A stretch of 64,000 nt of DNA, taken from contig NZ_CP084028.1 of NCBI RefSeq assembly GCF_020181595.1, positions 3,760,677-3,824,676 of the forward strand, given 5' to 3'. The notes beneath the pieces are model-generated. The model was given only the letters and a program-made list of their open reading frames with translations, ran no database searches and had not been told where the DNA came from. This document shows, in pieces, positions 63,603-64,000 of the stretch. The DNA comes from [Mycobacterium] vasticus (GTDB lineage Bacteria; Actinomycetota; Actinomycetes; Mycobacteriales; Mycobacteriaceae). The first letter of the stretch is position 1. Each line of letters begins with the position of its first letter. The position numbers and the translations under genes are program-made.

Positions 63603-64000
63603 ACACCCGGCCTCCGCTGCGGTTCGGGGTGTTCATCACCCCGTTCCACGCCTTGGGCCAATCACCCACCGTCGCACTGGAATACGACCTGGAACGAGTC
63701 GTCGCGCTGGACCGGCTCGGCTTCGACGAAGCCTGGTTCGGCGAACACCACTCCGGCGGGTACGAGCTGATCGCCTGCCCCGAGGTGTTCATCGCGGCGG
63801 CCGCCGAGCGCACCAAGCACATCCGGCTGGGCACCGGGGTGGTCTCGCTGCCCTATCACCACCCACTGATGGTGGCCGACCGCTGGGTGCTGCTGGATCA
63901 TCTCACCCGGGGCCGGGTGATGTTCGGCGCCGGGCCGGGCGCACTGCCCACCGACGCCCACATGATGGGTATCGACCCGGTCGAGCAGCGCCGGATGATG
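63599..64000 (+). CDS. Luciferase-like (LLM) flavin monooxygenase, 3' end beyond the window
   Basis: The 134 residues in view start at ATG 63599 ([20 protein letters not shown]) inside the ephA stop. YDLERVVALDRLGFDEAWFGEHHSGGYE and LGTGVVSLPYHHPLMVADRWVLLDHLTRGR are clear LLM-family beta-barrel signatures. Such enzymes use FMNH2 or F420. It matches Rv3618 by place. Co-transcribed with ephA. Confidence 0.9.
   Translation, partial: MNTRPPLRFGVFITPFHALGQSPTVALEYDLERVVALDRLGFDEAWFGEHHSGGYELIACPEVFIAAAAERTKHIRLGTGVVSLPYHHPLMVADRWVLLDHLTRGRVMFGAGPGALPTDAHMMGIDPVEQRRMM

Overview
This 64 kb stretch is GC-rich actinobacterial DNA with very tight gene packing (many 1 to 8 base start/stop overlaps, frequent GTG starts). 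Gene content and order match the Mycobacterium tuberculosis Rv3545c to Rv3618 segment, so the host is a mycobacterium. It is not M. tuberculosis: the PE_PGRS genes, espACD, disA, hsaD, nat, fdxB and the lacI-lppH pair expected in that segment are missing, and several genes not known from it are present. Orthology statements rest on recalled family sequences and gene order, not on a database search.

Bases 1 to about 34,000 are a steroid-catabolism cluster. The left edge has CYP125 (partial) and FadA5 for cholesterol side-chain attack, under two KstR operators. Next come two SDRs and echA20-ipdAB-ipdC (C/D-ring catabolism of the HIP-CoA branch) around a KstR2 operator. A small foreign-looking block follows (8.6 to 12.1 kb): a DUF559/AbiEi-like protein bounded by 35-bp repeats, a VOC protein, a DUF899 protein and two TetR regulators. 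The fadE30-ipdF-kstR2-fadA6-tetR operon and the divergent fadD3-fadE31-fadE32-fadE33 operon share a second KstR2 operator. The latter operon continues into a bile-salt-hydrolase-like Ntn hydrolase, an aminotransferase, a secreted haemophore-like protein and a 414-residue protein of unknown function. hsaA-hsaC-hsaB (A/B-ring cleavage, without hsaD), kshB, fadE34 and kstR complete the KstR-controlled set, again with operators in the divergent gaps.

Bases 34,000 to 47,900 carry an ArsB-like transporter, a secreted glycerophosphodiesterase, the TrmH-cysS pair, ispF-ispD-carD, lipoproteins LpqE and LpqF, radA (without its usual neighbour disA), carbonic anhydrase, mutY and the haem-degrading MhuD. 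A secreted Gln/Met-rich repeat protein at 38.5 kb is preceded by a promoter that would give a leaderless transcript.

Bases 47,900 to 64,000 are core genes in one long minus-strand run: clpC1, lsr2, lysS, coaX, panD, panC, a DUF2520 protein, two membrane proteins, folK, folB, folP1, folE and ftsH. Pantothenate/CoA and folate synthesis are thus grouped. ftsH faces ephA directly, where M. tuberculosis holds espACD. The right edge cuts an LLM-class monooxygenase. I saw no tRNA, rRNA, CRISPR array or transposase gene. No stretch over 300 bases is without a gene; the longest gaps are 40867-41139 and 50463-50715.
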